Made by a program: the position numbers and the translations under genes. Under the pieces are notes generated by a model. It had not been told where the DNA came from. It saw only the letters and a list, made by a program, of their open reading frames with translations, and searched no databases. Positions 35,782 through 45,100 of a DNA stretch of 64,000 bases are shown one piece after another. The DNA comes from Bin55 sp964572845 (GTDB taxonomy: Bacteria; Pseudomonadota; Gammaproteobacteria; Pseudomonadales; Azotimanducaceae), in NCBI GenBank assembly GCA_964572845.1, contig CAZNFX010000004.1, positions 223,803 through 287,802 on the forward strand. The letters are read 5' to 3'. The stretch's first letter is position 1. The number at the start of each line of letters is the position of its first letter.

Positions 35782-36062
35782 TAGCCGGATCGGGAAACAT
35801 GCAGCAGGTCGCTACGGAAAGCAGTATGGTCGCCTCCGAGATCACTTGACACTTGGGTAGTACGGACGCACAAAGCAACCCGCAACTTTTCTTGAAACGT
35901 GCACTCCTTTTTCAGGCGAACGCTTTTGGATCGCAACCTGTCCAACTCCTACGAATCGCTTCCCTTCTCCTCGCTGATCTGCGTCTGTAGCAACTGCGAG
36001 CTCAAAGCAAGCGCAACGGCCTGCTCCTCGAACTCGGGTTCGAAACTTCTACGCTTGGATAT
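35727..36062 (-). mobile_element. Decayed IS3-family transposase remnant (OrfA and start of OrfB)
   Basis: The minus strand holds transposase fragments. From about 36062 it reads SKRRSFEPEFEEQAVALALSS, the OrfA helix-turn-helix start of IS3-type elements (the start codon position is ATA). After an internal deletion comes an in-frame TAG at 35949-35951 and then ELDRLRSKSVRLKKECTFQEKLRVA, like the OrfA leucine-zipper 'L..LrkEn..L..ErdiLKKA'. The same frame continues LLHVSRSGYYRWTNR, the typical 'lgVSrSGyYaW' start of OrfB, and ends at 35727. The DDE domain is gone. No terminal inverted repeats are recognisable. It is inactive and lies between a lipoprotein and a hydrolase gene. Confidence 0.7.
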
Positions 36063-36141
36063 GAGCGCAGACTACATGCTCCAGGGTTAGTTATGCTTAC
36101 GAACCGTCCCAGAAAGTGCCACGAACTCAATCGACTTTCAC

Positions 36142-37239
36142 ATGAAGCAGTTTCAGTCCATACCTCTGTGGGAAGTTGAAGTTCCAGCAAGCGAAGGTAA
36201 GGGACCCTTGCACCAGCCATGTATCACAGTCCACCTGCCTTCTGCCCAGAACGCTACAGGCTGCGGAGTATTGATAGCTCCGGGAGGAGGCTATCGCATT
36301 CTCGCATCGGATCACGAAGGGCTTCAAGTGGCGCAAGCATTCAATGAAATTGGCATCACTGCCTTTGTTCTGCGATATCGAGTAGCACCCACATATTCAT
36401 CCGGAGTTTCACTGTTAGACGGACAGCGCGCTATGCGTCTTGTGCGCTATAGGTCAAGGGAATTCGGAATTTCTCGTCTCGGAATGCTGGGATTTTCTGC
36501 CGGTGGACATTTGACGGCCGCAGTTGGAACCAACCCGTGGTTCATCGACGGGCAATGTGCAGACCCAATTGATGAAACAAGTGCACGTCCAGATTTCCTC
36601 GCGCTTTGCTATGCGGTAACCAATGGAGTAGTCCGGGGCAGAAAGGCAGATGAATACACACCTACGGACACCCGAGTGAGCGCGGAAACGCCACCAACAT
36701 TCCTGATGCACACTCACCAGGATGAAATTGTGCCACCTGAACAGTCGGTGATCTTCTACAACGCACTGCACAAGCATCGGGTTTCAGCAGAAATGCATGT
36801 CTTCGGGACCGGGGAGCACGGCGTGGGATTGGCTACCGGTGACCCTGACACTAAATTGTGGTTCTTATTGCTCCACAACTGGATCCGCAGGTTGGGCTTT
36901 CTTACCACGAGACAAAGAACTGAACTATGTGGTCAGGTACTTATTGACGGACATCCGCCCGGCAGGGCTTGGCTAACTCTAGATCCCAAGGATTCGAACG
37001 CACCTCCGACTCGCATCAGACTCGACCCTACATCCAATGGCCAGTTTAGGATTCCGGAAGATCAGGGACCCACAACCGGTCCCCACGTTGCCATTGTGCG
37101 ACTCCTATCTGAAAAGTTCCCAAACGATGCAACGGGCGAATACACTCTCGACGAGGAAGTCGTCTATTCGTTAGAGGTCGACGTCCACACCGATACTCCT
37201 CTCGAATTGCAAGTTTTCGATAGGCATCGCAGAGACTAG
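36142..37239 (+). CDS. Alpha/beta hydrolase (acetyl-esterase-like) with C-terminal beta domain
   Basis: The 365-residue product has an alpha/beta-hydrolase core of about 250 residues. The oxyanion region is CGVLIAPGGGYRILA, the nucleophile elbow G-F-S119-A-G-G in MLGFSAGGHLTAAV, the acid D194 in MHTHQDEIVPPEQ and the base H226 in GTGEHGVGL, a complete triad in BD-FAE/acetylxylan-esterase order. The last 110 residues (LCGQVLIDGHPPGRAWLTLDPKD to ELQVFDRHRRD) form a small beta domain resembling carboxypeptidase-regulatory or transthyretin-like folds often found on carbohydrate-active enzymes. No signal peptide is visible. Ester hydrolysis on a carbohydrate is likely but not proven. Confidence 0.85.
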   Translation: MKQFQSIPLWEVEVPASEGKGPLHQPCITVHLPSAQNATGCGVLIAPGGGYRILASDHEGLQVAQAFNEIGITAFVLRYRVAPTYSSGVSLLDGQRAMRLVRYRSREFGISRLGMLGFSAGGHLTAAVGTNPWFIDGQCADPIDETSARPDFLALCYAVTNGVVRGRKADEYTPTDTRVSAETPPTFLMHTHQDEIVPPEQSVIFYNALHKHRVSAEMHVFGTGEHGVGLATGDPDTKLWFLLLHNWIRRLGFLTTRQRTELCGQVLIDGHPPGRAWLTLDPKDSNAPPTRIRLDPTSNGQFRIPEDQGPTTGPHVAIVRLLSEKFPNDATGEYTLDEEVVYSLEVDVHTDTPLELQVFDRHRRD

Positions 37240-37406
37240 AGGTTGTAACTGGCCAGCGTGGCATGTGATCCTTGCATTTGGCAGCCCAAGAATCACGTAA
37301 CTTGCAGCCGCGCCTAAACAAGCCCTTACCAGAGCCCCCATCAACAGATCTCGAAGTACTCGCTGAGACCCACAGTGCAATCTTGGATTTGATCTTCGCC
37401 AAGCAA

Positions 37407-37841
37407 TTACTCCTGCTTGACTGGCGCTTTCGTGTCGCTCCTCTCGTATATATCATCAAGGATTCGTGGATTGATCCGACGGAACCCCAATAGCTCGGAA
37501 GATCCAGATTCATAAGCAAGCGCTATGTCATAGGGCAGCATTCCTGGGTTCAATATAGAATCGCCAGATTGCAGACGCCAGGGTTCGTTACGACTTAAGC
37601 AACGCTTGAAGTCTTCGACACTCCCACCAGAGGTTATTTTTTGAAACAGCACGGTCCACCGCCCACCTTCGTCTGCGCACTCCTGTTTAGCTTTTTCACA
37701 CTCAGCTTTGAATTTCAATCGTGTCTCGCTAGCTTCCGTTTGCGCTGATACGTCCAAAGGCTTTCCCGAATCTGATAGTGTGGTGCAGGCCGAAATCAGC
37801 AGTGTCAGACCGATTAGGATGAATCGCGACGATAGGCTCAT
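37407..37841 (-). CDS. Putative lipoprotein
   Basis: From the ATG at 37841, with 'agga' about ten bases before it, the product has 144 residues; a longer frame to 37955 is not needed. The leader MSLSSRFILIGLTLLISAC carries a lipobox with Cys 19. The mature part is acidic at first and has Cys residues in KAECEKAKQECADEGGRWTVLFQKI and DFKRCLSRNEPWRLQSGD, so disulfides are possible. No family is recognised. Its tail is basic (SDTKAPVKQE). It lies after the hydrolase and reads toward it. Confidence 0.65.
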   Translation of the reverse strand: MSLSSRFILIGLTLLISACTTLSDSGKPLDVSAQTEASETRLKFKAECEKAKQECADEGGRWTVLFQKITSGGSVEDFKRCLSRNEPWRLQSGDSILNPGMLPYDIALAYESGSSELLGFRRINPRILDDIYERSDTKAPVKQE

Positions 37842-38219
37842 TTGGCGAGATGTTCCTGACTTTAGACCGATCAACGCAATATGATGCCACTGTGAGGATA
37901 GATGTTGCCCCAAATTGTTGGAGTCACGACAAAGGGAACTTAGTTGTACAAACAAGTAAAGCTAGCCGAGAGGTCTGAATCGCACCATTTTCATGCGGAA
38001 CGTAACGTCGCCGATCCAGTCACAGTCGTTAGTGTGCAAGTTTGAAATGAGACAAAATCAGCTGCTTCAGTGCTACGACAAATGACGACACACCAACCTC
38101 TTCGATTTTGACGAGTGTCTCTTGGTCGGGAGTGGGCGACCTTGGCAAGAAGTAGGACAATTCAGTGCGTGCGCAAACGTGAACCAATGTAATTCACCTG
38201 ATAGTTCTGAGGCGGACTA
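37842..38219. other. Divergent intergenic region, no gene seen
   Basis: These 378 bp separate a minus-strand lipoprotein from the plus-strand secreted paralog. No recognisable motif, strong hairpin or coding frame was found. Promoters for both genes should be here. Confidence 0.5.
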
Positions 38220-39251
38220 ATGGCCATGGTAAGAAAACATTTGTTGTCTGTCGCGATTTCACTCTGTCTTGCCATTGGATTGAAATGTAGCGCACAAGTC
38301 GTTGATGGTCCGCAGGGACCCGTCGAGTTTGTCGGATTGAAACAATGGAAAGCCAGTGAATTGTTTGAAGCAATCCAAGAGCAGGAGCCCGGCAGGCCGT
38401 TCCACGCCTGCGCTGCCGTGTTGAAGAGTAATTTGGAATTTCCGGATGCCGCGGCCTTTATATATATGGACAGTCAGCCAGACGGGACCTGGGACTTTTA
38501 CACCGTTGTAGTGGGTGTGGAGGATGGTTCGGGGGTTCGCTATCGCACGCCTGGGAATGAATCCCTATCTCTTCCTGAAGCGTGGCTGAACCTGCAGAAT
38601 ATCGCTGAAGAAGACTTCAACACACTCGGTGCGACTGTACACACACGATACTCATTCTCCGATTCCAATGCCGCGAAAGAACTTGCAACAGAAATGGGTG
38701 CTGATGTCGAAAAGTTTGATGAGGTGTGGAAGCTTGTCGCCGGCAAGTTCGACGAGACAGACCACCAGTTGGCAATTGAAGTATTGGAAAAAGACACGTC
38801 GTGGTCCGCACGGGTCGTCGCGACGATAATTCTCGGGCACTTCCCCGAGAGTACTTCGACATGGCACAGTCTGGTTAGCGCACGAATTGACCCAGACTTC
38901 CGTGTGAGTGATTTCGCGGGCAAGGTGCTCAATGGATTCATAGGTAGCGAAAAGACTATTCCCATTGATTGGTCAAAGTCTCGGGAAGCGCTCTTGGCCC
39001 TATTTGGCGGAACGAATCCATTCGCATTCAACGATACTCTGGAATTATTAGTAGCTACCGATGTAGCTACAGGCTTCGCTCAGGATCTAAGCCGGGAAGT
39101 TCCGCAATTGCTCCTTGCATATGCCGGAGCAGAGCACGGCGACTTTCGGAAGGCAGCACATTCATTCCTCAAAGCCATAAGTGCAGAGGACTTCGGTACG
39201 GATGTGGAATCTTGGGAGGCGTGGCTGAAGAGACAGGATTCGGATTCCTGA
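38220..39251 (+). CDS. Secreted HEAT-like protein, paralog of the gene at 28422
   Basis: The 343-residue product has a signal peptide (LLSVAISLCLAIGLKCSA, then QVVDG). Over the first 58 mature residues it matches the protein at 28422 at about 70 percent by eye: GPQGPVEFVGLKQWKASELF and RPFHACAAVLKSNLEFPDAAAF correspond position by position, including the single Cys. The second half again has HEAT-like units (LAIEVLEKDTSWSARVVATIILGHF) and the block FGGTNPFAFNDTLELLVATDV, with the C-terminal LLLAYAG and FLKAIS shared by both. Function unknown. The two genes lie about 9.8 kb apart in the same orientation. Confidence 0.73.
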   Translation: MAMVRKHLLSVAISLCLAIGLKCSAQVVDGPQGPVEFVGLKQWKASELFEAIQEQEPGRPFHACAAVLKSNLEFPDAAAFIYMDSQPDGTWDFYTVVVGVEDGSGVRYRTPGNESLSLPEAWLNLQNIAEEDFNTLGATVHTRYSFSDSNAAKELATEMGADVEKFDEVWKLVAGKFDETDHQLAIEVLEKDTSWSARVVATIILGHFPESTSTWHSLVSARIDPDFRVSDFAGKVLNGFIGSEKTIPIDWSKSREALLALFGGTNPFAFNDTLELLVATDVATGFAQDLSREVPQLLLAYAGAEHGDFRKAAHSFLKAISAEDFGTDVESWEAWLKRQDSDS

Positions 39252-39303
39252 CCCATTGCATATTGAGTCGATCGGCTCGCCAACCTAGCTACATAGTCAA
39301 ACA

Positions 39304-40209
39304 CTACCTTCCGAAGTAGTAGCGTAGGCGAAACGTCGCAGTCCAGCCGTTCAATTCACTGATCTTAGTAGTGTTCTTCAGGTCCTGAATTGGGTGATGG
39401 ATGTAGCCAGCCTGTTTCTTCAGATTACCCATCACGACGTAGGTCAGTTTCAGTCCCAACGACACGTCGTCTGAGATGTCGTAGTTAATTCCCGCCGACA
39501 CATTCGCGTGCAGGACGATCTCCGTGAGGTCAACGTCCTGCAGGCTGTTGTAGGTCGATGCCGAATATTCGGCATCGCAAGGTTCAATGACACATTCGTA
39601 TCGTGAATTGAAGTAAAGGCCTGAAAGCTTGACTCTGGAAAAACCCAATCCAGTTCCAAAGTACCGATCAAGCCGCCATTCTGGTAATCCAAGCAAGTCG
39701 TAGTAGAGGTTCAGCTCCAGACTACTCACCGAAACCGAGTCGACTCGAGACTCGTCCCAGTACGAATAGTTGTCGCCGACAGCGGGCTCGAGGGCAGATC
39801 CATCGAGGTGCTGGATACTGACGAACAATTGATTTAGATCTCTCTGTCTGTGCGACAAGGTAATTTCTACACGGCGTTGGAACTCCGGTATTCCTCCAAC
39901 AGACCAGTGCAGCGAATTCTCTTCGTGCAAACGATGAAAGTCGAAAGTCCGACCGAGCGAAATCTCAACGTTTCTTCCCCTATCAGCATCCAAGTCGTAC
40001 AGCCATCTGTATCCAGATGGTTCATTCGCACAGGAATTCGTGGGATAGCAAATGTTGTCTCCATTGAATCCTGAGTGTTTCAGAGTGTCTGATGCTGCAA
40101 TCCCGGCACCTAGCTCAACGTACCATTCAGATTCTTGCGCGAGCGCAGGAATTGAGAATGTCGTGATCAAGAGAACCACCCACAATCTCCGTGAACGAAT
40201 CAGTTTCAT
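39304..40209 (-). CDS. Probable outer-membrane beta-barrel protein
   Basis: From the ATG at 40209 the product has 301 residues with a signal peptide MKLIRSRRLWVVLLITTFSIPALA, then QESEWYVELGAG. Alternating amphipathic strands follow (WYVELGAGIAA, NVEISLGRTF, LHWSVGGIPEFQRRVEITL, SLELNLYYDLL, DRYFGTGLGFSRVKLSGLYF, LGLKLTYVVMG) and the last residues are TFRLRYYFGR, aromatic-rich as in barrel signals though not ending in F. The early Cys pair (NICYPTNSCANEPSG) may form a loop disulfide. It resembles small barrel porins or OmpA/OmpW-type proteins in general form only. A longer frame upstream to 40263 is not used. Confidence 0.75.
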   Translation of the reverse strand: MKLIRSRRLWVVLLITTFSIPALAQESEWYVELGAGIAASDTLKHSGFNGDNICYPTNSCANEPSGYRWLYDLDADRGRNVEISLGRTFDFHRLHEENSLHWSVGGIPEFQRRVEITLSHRQRDLNQLFVSIQHLDGSALEPAVGDNYSYWDESRVDSVSVSSLELNLYYDLLGLPEWRLDRYFGTGLGFSRVKLSGLYFNSRYECVIEPCDAEYSASTYNSLQDVDLTEIVLHANVSAGINYDISDDVSLGLKLTYVVMGNLKKQAGYIHHPIQDLKNTTKISELNGWTATFRLRYYFGR

Positions 40210-40423
40210 ACAGAACCTCAATTTGACACTATTCTTTCGAGAGTGAGACTTTGACAACACCAACTTAGTGCCATTCGCAAATGCAAAGTCAACGACGTTG
40301 GAGAGGAATGTTCAAGCAATCACTATAGACCGCCAACAGTATTCGTTGCGAAACGAAAGAGAGGTCAGTTTGAATTGACATTCAACGACTTCACTATGCA
40401 AATTGCGCAGCAAGCTAATTCGA

Positions 40424-41107
40424 TCATTTGGTAGAGCGCAACATATAGCTTGGTGCTAGGTGCGACGTGTCATTGAATCGGCGAACGTGAATGCGCCTTC
40501 TAGTAACCACTACGTGTGTGATAGATCCGTTGTCCGCACCAAGAAAGGCCATTGGGCGGGCTCCTGTCGCCGACGAAACGATCTGTCCAATTACCGCACC
40601 ATGCACGAAGGCAACCACCAGCTGATCCGGATGCCGTTGAGCAATCATTCCAATTGACCGGTTCAAGCGAAGTTCAAATTTCTCGTTTGTTTCAGCTCCA
40701 GGAATGATCTCCCATCGATGCTCACGCAATGCCTGTCGTAGAGCAGCATCGCCGTCCGCCACTTTCTGACGGTAGAGACCGCCCTCGTATTCACCCAGGT
40801 ATACCTCGCGTAGGTCGGCGATCTCGATTGGTCGCAAATCGAGCAATTGGCACAAGGGTTCTGCTGTTTGCTTGGTTCTCTGTAAATTCGAGGTATAGAC
40901 TGCACCGATCTCTTCATCTCGAAGTCGTTCAGCAACTTGCTGTGCCTGAGCGACTCCGGCATCATGCAGCGGCGGATCGCCGTGCCCGTCGACAAGATTG
41001 AAAGGTCGATCTGGATCGGCTGGAGCCGATTCCCCGTGTCGAACCAGCAGTATGTCTGTGGATCCATCGGGACTGACGAATCTATGCTGCCTATATTGTT
41101 TTGACAC
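40424..41107 (-). CDS. Histidine phosphatase superfamily protein
   Basis: The 227-residue product is a phosphoglycerate-mutase-like phosphatase. The catalytic RHG motif is LLVRHGESAPADPDRPF near residue 22, with the second arginine in YTSNLQRTKQTAEPL, the Glu in DLREVYLGEYEGG and the distal histidine in VVAFVHGAVIGQI. Such enzymes remove phosphates from sugars, nucleotides or proteins. The 'DPDRPFNLVDGHGDPPLHDAG' insertion after the RHG is family-typical for sugar-phosphatase-like members. No partner nearby hints at the substrate. It is monocistronic on the minus strand. Confidence 0.92.
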   Translation of the reverse strand: MSKQYRQHRFVSPDGSTDILLVRHGESAPADPDRPFNLVDGHGDPPLHDAGVAQAQQVAERLRDEEIGAVYTSNLQRTKQTAEPLCQLLDLRPIEIADLREVYLGEYEGGLYRQKVADGDAALRQALREHRWEIIPGAETNEKFELRLNRSIGMIAQRHPDQLVVAFVHGAVIGQIVSSATGARPMAFLGADNGSITHVVVTRRRIHVRRFNDTSHLAPSYMLRSTK

Positions 41108-41224
41108 GCTAAATCTCGAGGATTGCCGAGCCAGAGTAGTCAGATGTGTCCATAGTCAAGACCAAACTCTACGATCTATGCAAACAGGTGAGGAAAATCC
41201 ATCTGGGATTTATTGGAAACCTAA

Positions 41225-41851
41225 CTAGCCGTCTTGCATTGGTCCGTCTAGTTCCTGTGCTCGAACGTATGCTGCCCTACTCTGAATGCGTTGAACGTAT
41301 TCCTCGAACAGGGGCCGACGTTCGATCGAACCAAAGGACATGCCCCACATGACTTGCGAACCCACATACACGTCCGCAGCGGTGAACGAGTCACCTGCCA
41401 CGTAGCTTCTTTTGGCAAAAATGCTCTCAAGAGTTGCGATTACGCAGCTATAGTTGCCATATCCTGCCATCGACTCCTGCTGGGTTGTCAGCTCAAATCC
41501 GAGCGATCGGTTTGTTGTGGCAGCTTCAACAGGGCCAGCTGCGAAAAACAACCAGCGATAGTAGTTGCCTCTGTCCTGAGGAGCTGGTGCTAGTCCGGCT
41601 TCGGGAAACGAATCAGCAAGGTAAGCACAAATCGCGGCGCACTCAGTTACCGTGACATCCCCATGCCGGATTGATGGAACTTTGCCCATGGGATTTATGG
41701 CCAAGTACTCGGGCTCTTTCATGGATCCTCCGTACTCGAGAACTACAGTCTCGTACGGATACCCTACCTCTTCTAGCATCCACCGCGCGATTCGCCCGCG
41801 TGACATGGGATTCGTATAGAAAGTCAATTCTGCACTCACTAATCTGTCCAT
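41225..41851 (-). CDS. Glutathione S-transferase family protein
   Basis: From the ATG at 41851 the product has 208 residues. The thioredoxin half reads AELTFYTNPMSRGRIARWMLEEVGYPYETVVLEYG, with Ser in the first active-site position (NPMSRG), and the cis-Pro strand is NPMGKVPSIRHGDVTVTECAAICAYLAD. The helical half follows (YVAGDSFTAADVYVGSQVMWG). These proteins conjugate glutathione to electrophiles or act as peroxidases. The GSH-binding 'E-[ST]' (TEC here instead of ES) is slightly changed. A longer frame upstream to 41926 is not preferred. Confidence 0.9.
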   Translation of the reverse strand: MDRLVSAELTFYTNPMSRGRIARWMLEEVGYPYETVVLEYGGSMKEPEYLAINPMGKVPSIRHGDVTVTECAAICAYLADSFPEAGLAPAPQDRGNYYRWLFFAAGPVEAATTNRSLGFELTTQQESMAGYGNYSCVIATLESIFAKRSYVAGDSFTAADVYVGSQVMWGMSFGSIERRPLFEEYVQRIQSRAAYVRAQELDGPMQDG

Positions 41852-42179
41852 CCGACTCTGACTAATGGGCGGGATTATAGAAACAAACCTAGCAGAGCTG
41901 TCGAAGCTGGCACCCGAACCAATCATGCTTCAAACTCGTCATGAACAGAAGGAAGTTACTGGTTGAGCTGGTTCCGGAAGAAGCGAATGGGCCTAAGCAC
42001 GAACCATGAGAGTATTCGGTGCAGTAGTCTCGTATCACTGGAGAAACTGTTCTCTCCAACCTACCGCGAGAAGGCCAAAAGGTACTAGCAAGAGTCCCAA
42101 AGTTCGCACTATCAAGACCTTCAAGACTCCGGTGAAGTATGATCGAATGCGCTAACGTCAGTCACGATCCCACCAGACC
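41852..42179. other. Intergenic region before the large membrane fusion gene
   Basis: These 328 bp contain no gene I can support. They separate the minus-strand GST from the plus-strand 1155-residue protein, so two promoters are expected. No hairpin followed by a T tract was seen. Confidence 0.45.
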
Positions 42180-45100
42180 ATGAACCTTTGGAATGTAGCA
42201 CTCGCAGAATTTCGGACTTGTCGCCGAATGATTCGAACCTGGGTATTTATAGCGATTGCTACAGGTATCTGTCTTACTCAGTGGATCAGGATGTCAGAGG
42301 AGTACGTATATGGCTCGGTGAAGTCTGCATCCTATGGAGTCATGGGACCACGCTTCATGCTGCTCGAATTGGCGTTACCCATTGTTGCCTGCTTCGCCAC
42401 AGGAATTGTGTTTCTTGCGTTTGACTTTAGGTCTCGGGATGTTCGTAACCGGATGTTTGAAGCACTTGAAAGCCGACCACTTTCCAATGTGGATCTAATG
42501 TTTGGCAGACTGCTTGGCATCGTTTTGGTGTTGTTCATTCCGGCAATGGCGATTGTGTTGTCTATTGTGGTGTGTTCGGCCTTGACAGATCAGTTCGGGG
42601 GTGCGCTAGAGCCGGTAAGTGCGCTCGCGTTTGTGATATGGGACATCATCCCGAACTTGCTGTTGTGGGGATCGTTGACAGTCCTTCTGAGTGTCGTCTT
42701 ACGGTTTCGTTTGTTAGTGGTTTTGGCAGTCCTTGGTCTGATCCTGCTCTACCACAGATTCAACGCCACGATGCCCTCTTTCTTAATGAGCAGTCTTTCC
42801 ACGTACTCCCAAAGCGGGCTGTCGCCATCTGAAATTGCCCCGCAGTTTGCCACGTGGGATATAGTGCTCAACAGGCTTACGATAGTGTTCATTGGAATTA
42901 CATTCCTGACACTCGCGGCAGGGCTGCATCCGAGAATCGCTGCAAAGCCCACGCGAAACCAGATGGTCACTTCAGGAATATGCGCCCTAATAGTAGCTGT
43001 TTTAGCTGTTACAGGGTTGGTCACCGCCAAGATCTCCGACCAAAATCAAGTGAAACGCTGGGCGTCTGTGCACCACGAGCACCGAGTGCACTCTGAAACC
43101 GATATCGAATCGATCAAAGGAATTGTCGACATTCACCCAGGTCGGGCGGTCCATCTTGATCTAACCATTTCCATCGCTCCAACTGGAGCAAACGTCGACC
43201 GATGGCTGCTGTCTCTGAACCCAGGCTACAAGCTGTCTCACATTTCGATCAACGGCGAGGCAATCTCAGACTATCAATTCGAAGATGGGTTGTTGAGCAT
43301 TCCGGTTTCCGCTACATCTGACCTACCAAGTGAAGTACATCTCGTCGCCAGCGGTGTACCCAATCCCTTGTTTGCGTACCTGGACACTTCACTCGATCCT
43401 TCAACGCTGCATCCTGCAGAATTCAGACGTCTTCGTCGACTCGGCAATGAGTCCTATATCTTTCACTCCCAATACGTCGCAATGATGCCGGGCGTGAGCT
43501 GGTTTCCTGCCTCTGGTTCTGCCTACGGCAGAGGCACCTTAGAATCTCGTCCAACTGACTACTTTGACTTGGACATTGAAGTCTCGGTACCAAGGGATTG
43601 GCTTGTAGCTGGACCGGGAACACGTCAGAAGATCGAACAAGAAGGAAGAGCGCGATTCCGATTCAACCCTCAAGCTCCTATCCCAGAACTTGCGTTGGTT
43701 GGATCCAGGCTTGAACGTCGAGCCTTTGAGGCCGCTGGAATCGAATTCGAGCTCTTGTTGAACAAAAAGCACAACGACAATTTCTATACGCTCCAGGGCA
43801 TCGCTCCTGCCTTCAAGAAGTGGGTGCACGAGCTTGTTACAGACCTGAATCGATATGGATTGAAGTATCCCTACGGAACTCTCAGTTTTGTTGAAGTGCC
43901 GGTCTCCATGCGAGTGTATGGCGGTGGCTGGCAGATGGATAGCGTGTACTCACCCCCGGGAATTCAAATGGTTCGGGAGTCTGGTTTCCCTATCGTGGAT
44001 TTCAGTCAAGCTATTGACGCAGCTGAACAGCAAGCCGAGGGTTCGCAGGAGTTGGTAGAAGAGTACATGGTGGGAATGCTCCGCAACTACTTCCTAAATG
44101 ACCTGTACGGAGGCAACCCGCTACTAGGAATTGCGAAGCAATTCGTGAACTACCAAACGGCTCCGGTTGGATACGGTGCCACCGCTCTGAACTTCGTAAG
44201 CAATGAGCTGATGTCTAAATTGGTTGTAGACAACGAATCCTTCTTCTCTGTTCGTGCCACATTGGTGCCCGACAGCAGAATGACGCATGCGACCGAAGCC
44301 AATCCAGACGGGTACTTTGCACGGCATTTCTTCTTCTACAAGCGCACCTTCTACGTCGACACCCCATCGGCTTGGGAACTTGCTCTAAGCACCTCGTTAG
44401 CTGACCTCGACTACGATTCTCCTTCAAGTGTCGAGCTTCAAGCCCTAATGGTGAAAAGCCTTGGGCTTTCCCGGTCTGTACACGCGCTACATAGCAAGGA
44501 AGAAATCGGGGAATTCCTCTACGAGCTCGTTTCACGATTCAGAGGTCGTTCCTATTCGCCCGACGAATTCTTCGACCTGGCTTTAGCAAATGGAATCAAC
44601 TTTGATTACCTGCTAGGCGACTGGCTTTACACCACCGATCTGCCAGGTCTCACAGTCCTAGACCCAAAAGTGGAATTGGTGACCACTAGCGACGGAGAAG
44701 ACCCGCTTTTTCAATCATCGTTCACCATACGAAACGGCAAACCCGCTCCAGGTGTTACTCCTGTTTACTACGAAGGCATTGGACAAAGCTTTGCATCGCG
44801 GGATGAACCTCAATCTGATCCAATACACATCTCCGGCAATGCAGCCGTCCGAGTTGCGTTACACACCAATACACCCTTGAAAAGGGTGACCTTGCGTCCA
44901 CACCTCGCGCTAAATCGAGTGAGAGTGCCTTTCTACTTTCCCGATTCAGAAGGGCTTGAGATCGATGCTAGTACACCCATTCTTCCCTATGTATCGGAGA
45001 TTGCGTGGGATCAGGGGCCCTCCAATTCGATAGTTGTTGACGACTTGGATTCAGGTTTCTCTGTGATCAATGGAGAAGACTACACGCAAGAAACCAAATC

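Noticed and set aside
43060..43095. HHEHRVH as an HExxH zinc motif in the fusion permease
   Set aside because: The spacing does not fit HExxH and the position is in the linker right after the membrane part, not in a peptidase helix.
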